Assembly: GCA_025934635.1 (NCBI GenBank)
Contig: JAICWX010000070.1
Span: 1 to 32,669, forward strand
Length of the DNA stretch: 32,669 nt
DNA from: Streptosporangiaceae bacterium
GTDB taxonomy: Bacteria; Actinomycetota; Actinomycetes; Streptosporangiales; Streptosporangiaceae
Direction: 5' to 3'
Made by a program: the position numbers and the translations under genes. Numbering within the stretch: position 1 is the stretch's first letter; every line of letters begins with the position of its first letter. Shown in pieces: positions 32,173 to 32,669 of the stretch. Below the pieces are notes generated by a model, which was not told the DNA's origin, searched no databases, and saw nothing but the letters and a program-made list of their open reading frames with translations.

Positions 32173-32669
32173 CTGGTCGCGCGCTCGGTTTCCGGCGGCG
32201 GCCGCAGGCTGTAGCCGACGCCGCGCTGGGTGTGGATCAGCGGCGGCCCGAGCGGGTCGAGCTTACGGCGCAGGTAGCTGACGTACGTCTCCACCACCTG
32301 GGACTGGCCGGCGAACTCCCAGCCCCACACGTTCTCCAGCAGCTGCTGCCTGGTCAGCATCCGGCCCTGGTTGCGCATCAGGTAGGCGAGCAGCCGGAAC
32401 TCCGTCGGCGAGAGCTCCACCGCGGTCCCGTTGCGCCGTACCGCCCAGTGCTCCTCGTCCAGCTCCAGGTCGCCCACGGTCAGCAGCGCCGCGTCGTCGC
32501 TCGGGCCGTCGCCGCCGGGCGCGCGGGTGGTGCGGCGCAGCACCGCCCGGACCCGGGCCACCAGCGCCTCGACCGAGAACGGCTTGGTCACGTAGTCGTC
32601 GCCGCCCAGGGTCAGCCCGCGGATCGTGTCCGACGTGGTGTCCCGCGCGGTCAGGAAGATGACCGGGAC
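32169..32669 (-). CDS. OmpR-family response regulator (partial; N-terminus beyond the window)
   Basis: The last 166 residues are visible. The end of the receiver domain includes PVIFLTARD (with the switch Thr), GGDDYVTKPF (conserved Lys) and ARVRAVLRR. The winged-helix DNA-binding domain follows: VELSPTEFRLLAYLMRNQG, LTRQQLLENVWGW, VVETYVSYLRRKLD and IHTQRGVGYSL. The phospho-acceptor Asp and start lie past position 32669. It is encoded just upstream of its cognate kinase with a 4-bp overlap. OmpR-type proteins bind 11-bp direct repeats such as those at 30640-30672. Confidence 0.95.
   Translation of the reverse strand, partial: VPVIFLTARDTTSDTIRGLTLGGDDYVTKPFSVEALVARVRAVLRRTTRAPGGDGPSDDAALLTVGDLELDEEHWAVRRNGTAVELSPTEFRLLAYLMRNQGRMLTRQQLLENVWGWEFAGQSQVVETYVSYLRRKLDPLGPPLIHTQRGVGYSLRPPPETERATR

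Noticed and set aside
30649..32214. 521-aa plus-strand frame opposite the histidine kinase
   Set aside because: It is the antisense of a fully recognisable kinase gene.

Overview
The window is chromosomal DNA from a high-GC Gram-positive bacterium (Actinomycetota). GC content is very high, third codon positions are strongly G/C, GTG and TTG starts are common, several genes look leaderless, and the gene families are typical of actinomycetes (LuxR-type LAL regulators, MocR regulators, membrane-fused ECF-type sigma factors, DraG/PfkB pairs, actinobacterial cobalamin genes). A streptosporangial or related filamentous lineage is plausible, but this cannot be fixed from the sequence alone. No rRNA, CRISPR array, phage genes or intact insertion sequence were seen.

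Layout. 1-9.8 kb is a mosaic of single-gene units: a secreted serine hydrolase facing an ABM-type monooxygenase, the SelO AMPylator, a frameshifted tyrosine phosphatase behind a LysR regulator, a MocR regulator facing a YceI protein, a decayed VapBC toxin-antitoxin pair, a lipoprotein, a roughly 750 bp stretch without a recognisable gene, and a pair of AhpD/carboxymuconolactone-decarboxylase-like proteins. 9.9-16.4 kb holds a tightly overlapping minus-strand operon: glutamate-cysteine ligase, glutathione synthetase, a MAPEG membrane protein and an MFS exporter. A large LuxR/LAL regulator diverges from it. This is a complete glutathione pathway in a phylum that normally uses mycothiol. 16.4-17.2 kb contains a tRNA-Arg(TCT) with encoded CCA and a gene-free stretch rich in inverted and tandem repeats.

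17.2-20.0 kb encodes an aldo/keto reductase with a hexanucleotide microsatellite and a two-subunit transketolase. 20.0-23.4 kb carries the cobalamin genes cobD and cobQ, separated by two very small membrane-protein genes, followed by an Ohr peroxidase. 23.4-26.6 kb holds a VOC protein, an ADP-ribosylglycohydrolase, a MazF-type toxin with its antitoxin, and a PfkB sugar kinase. A 14-bp AT-rich palindrome sits between the antitoxin and the kinase.

26.6-32.7 kb is the most unusual part. Three consecutive minus-strand paralogues each join a sigma-70-like N-terminus to one transmembrane helix and a long Pro/Ser/Thr-rich outer tail. Two also carry region 4 and a zinc-finger anti-sigma-type motif (HxxxCxxC). 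One seems to keep an intact sigma core, and the other two are degenerate in the core-binding region. They lie directly behind an OmpR/histidine-kinase pair, and three contiguous 11-bp direct repeats (an OmpR-type binding pattern) fall between the kinase stop and the first sigma-fusion gene. I infer an envelope-sensing module in which the two-component system controls a set of membrane-tethered sigma/anti-sigma chimeras.
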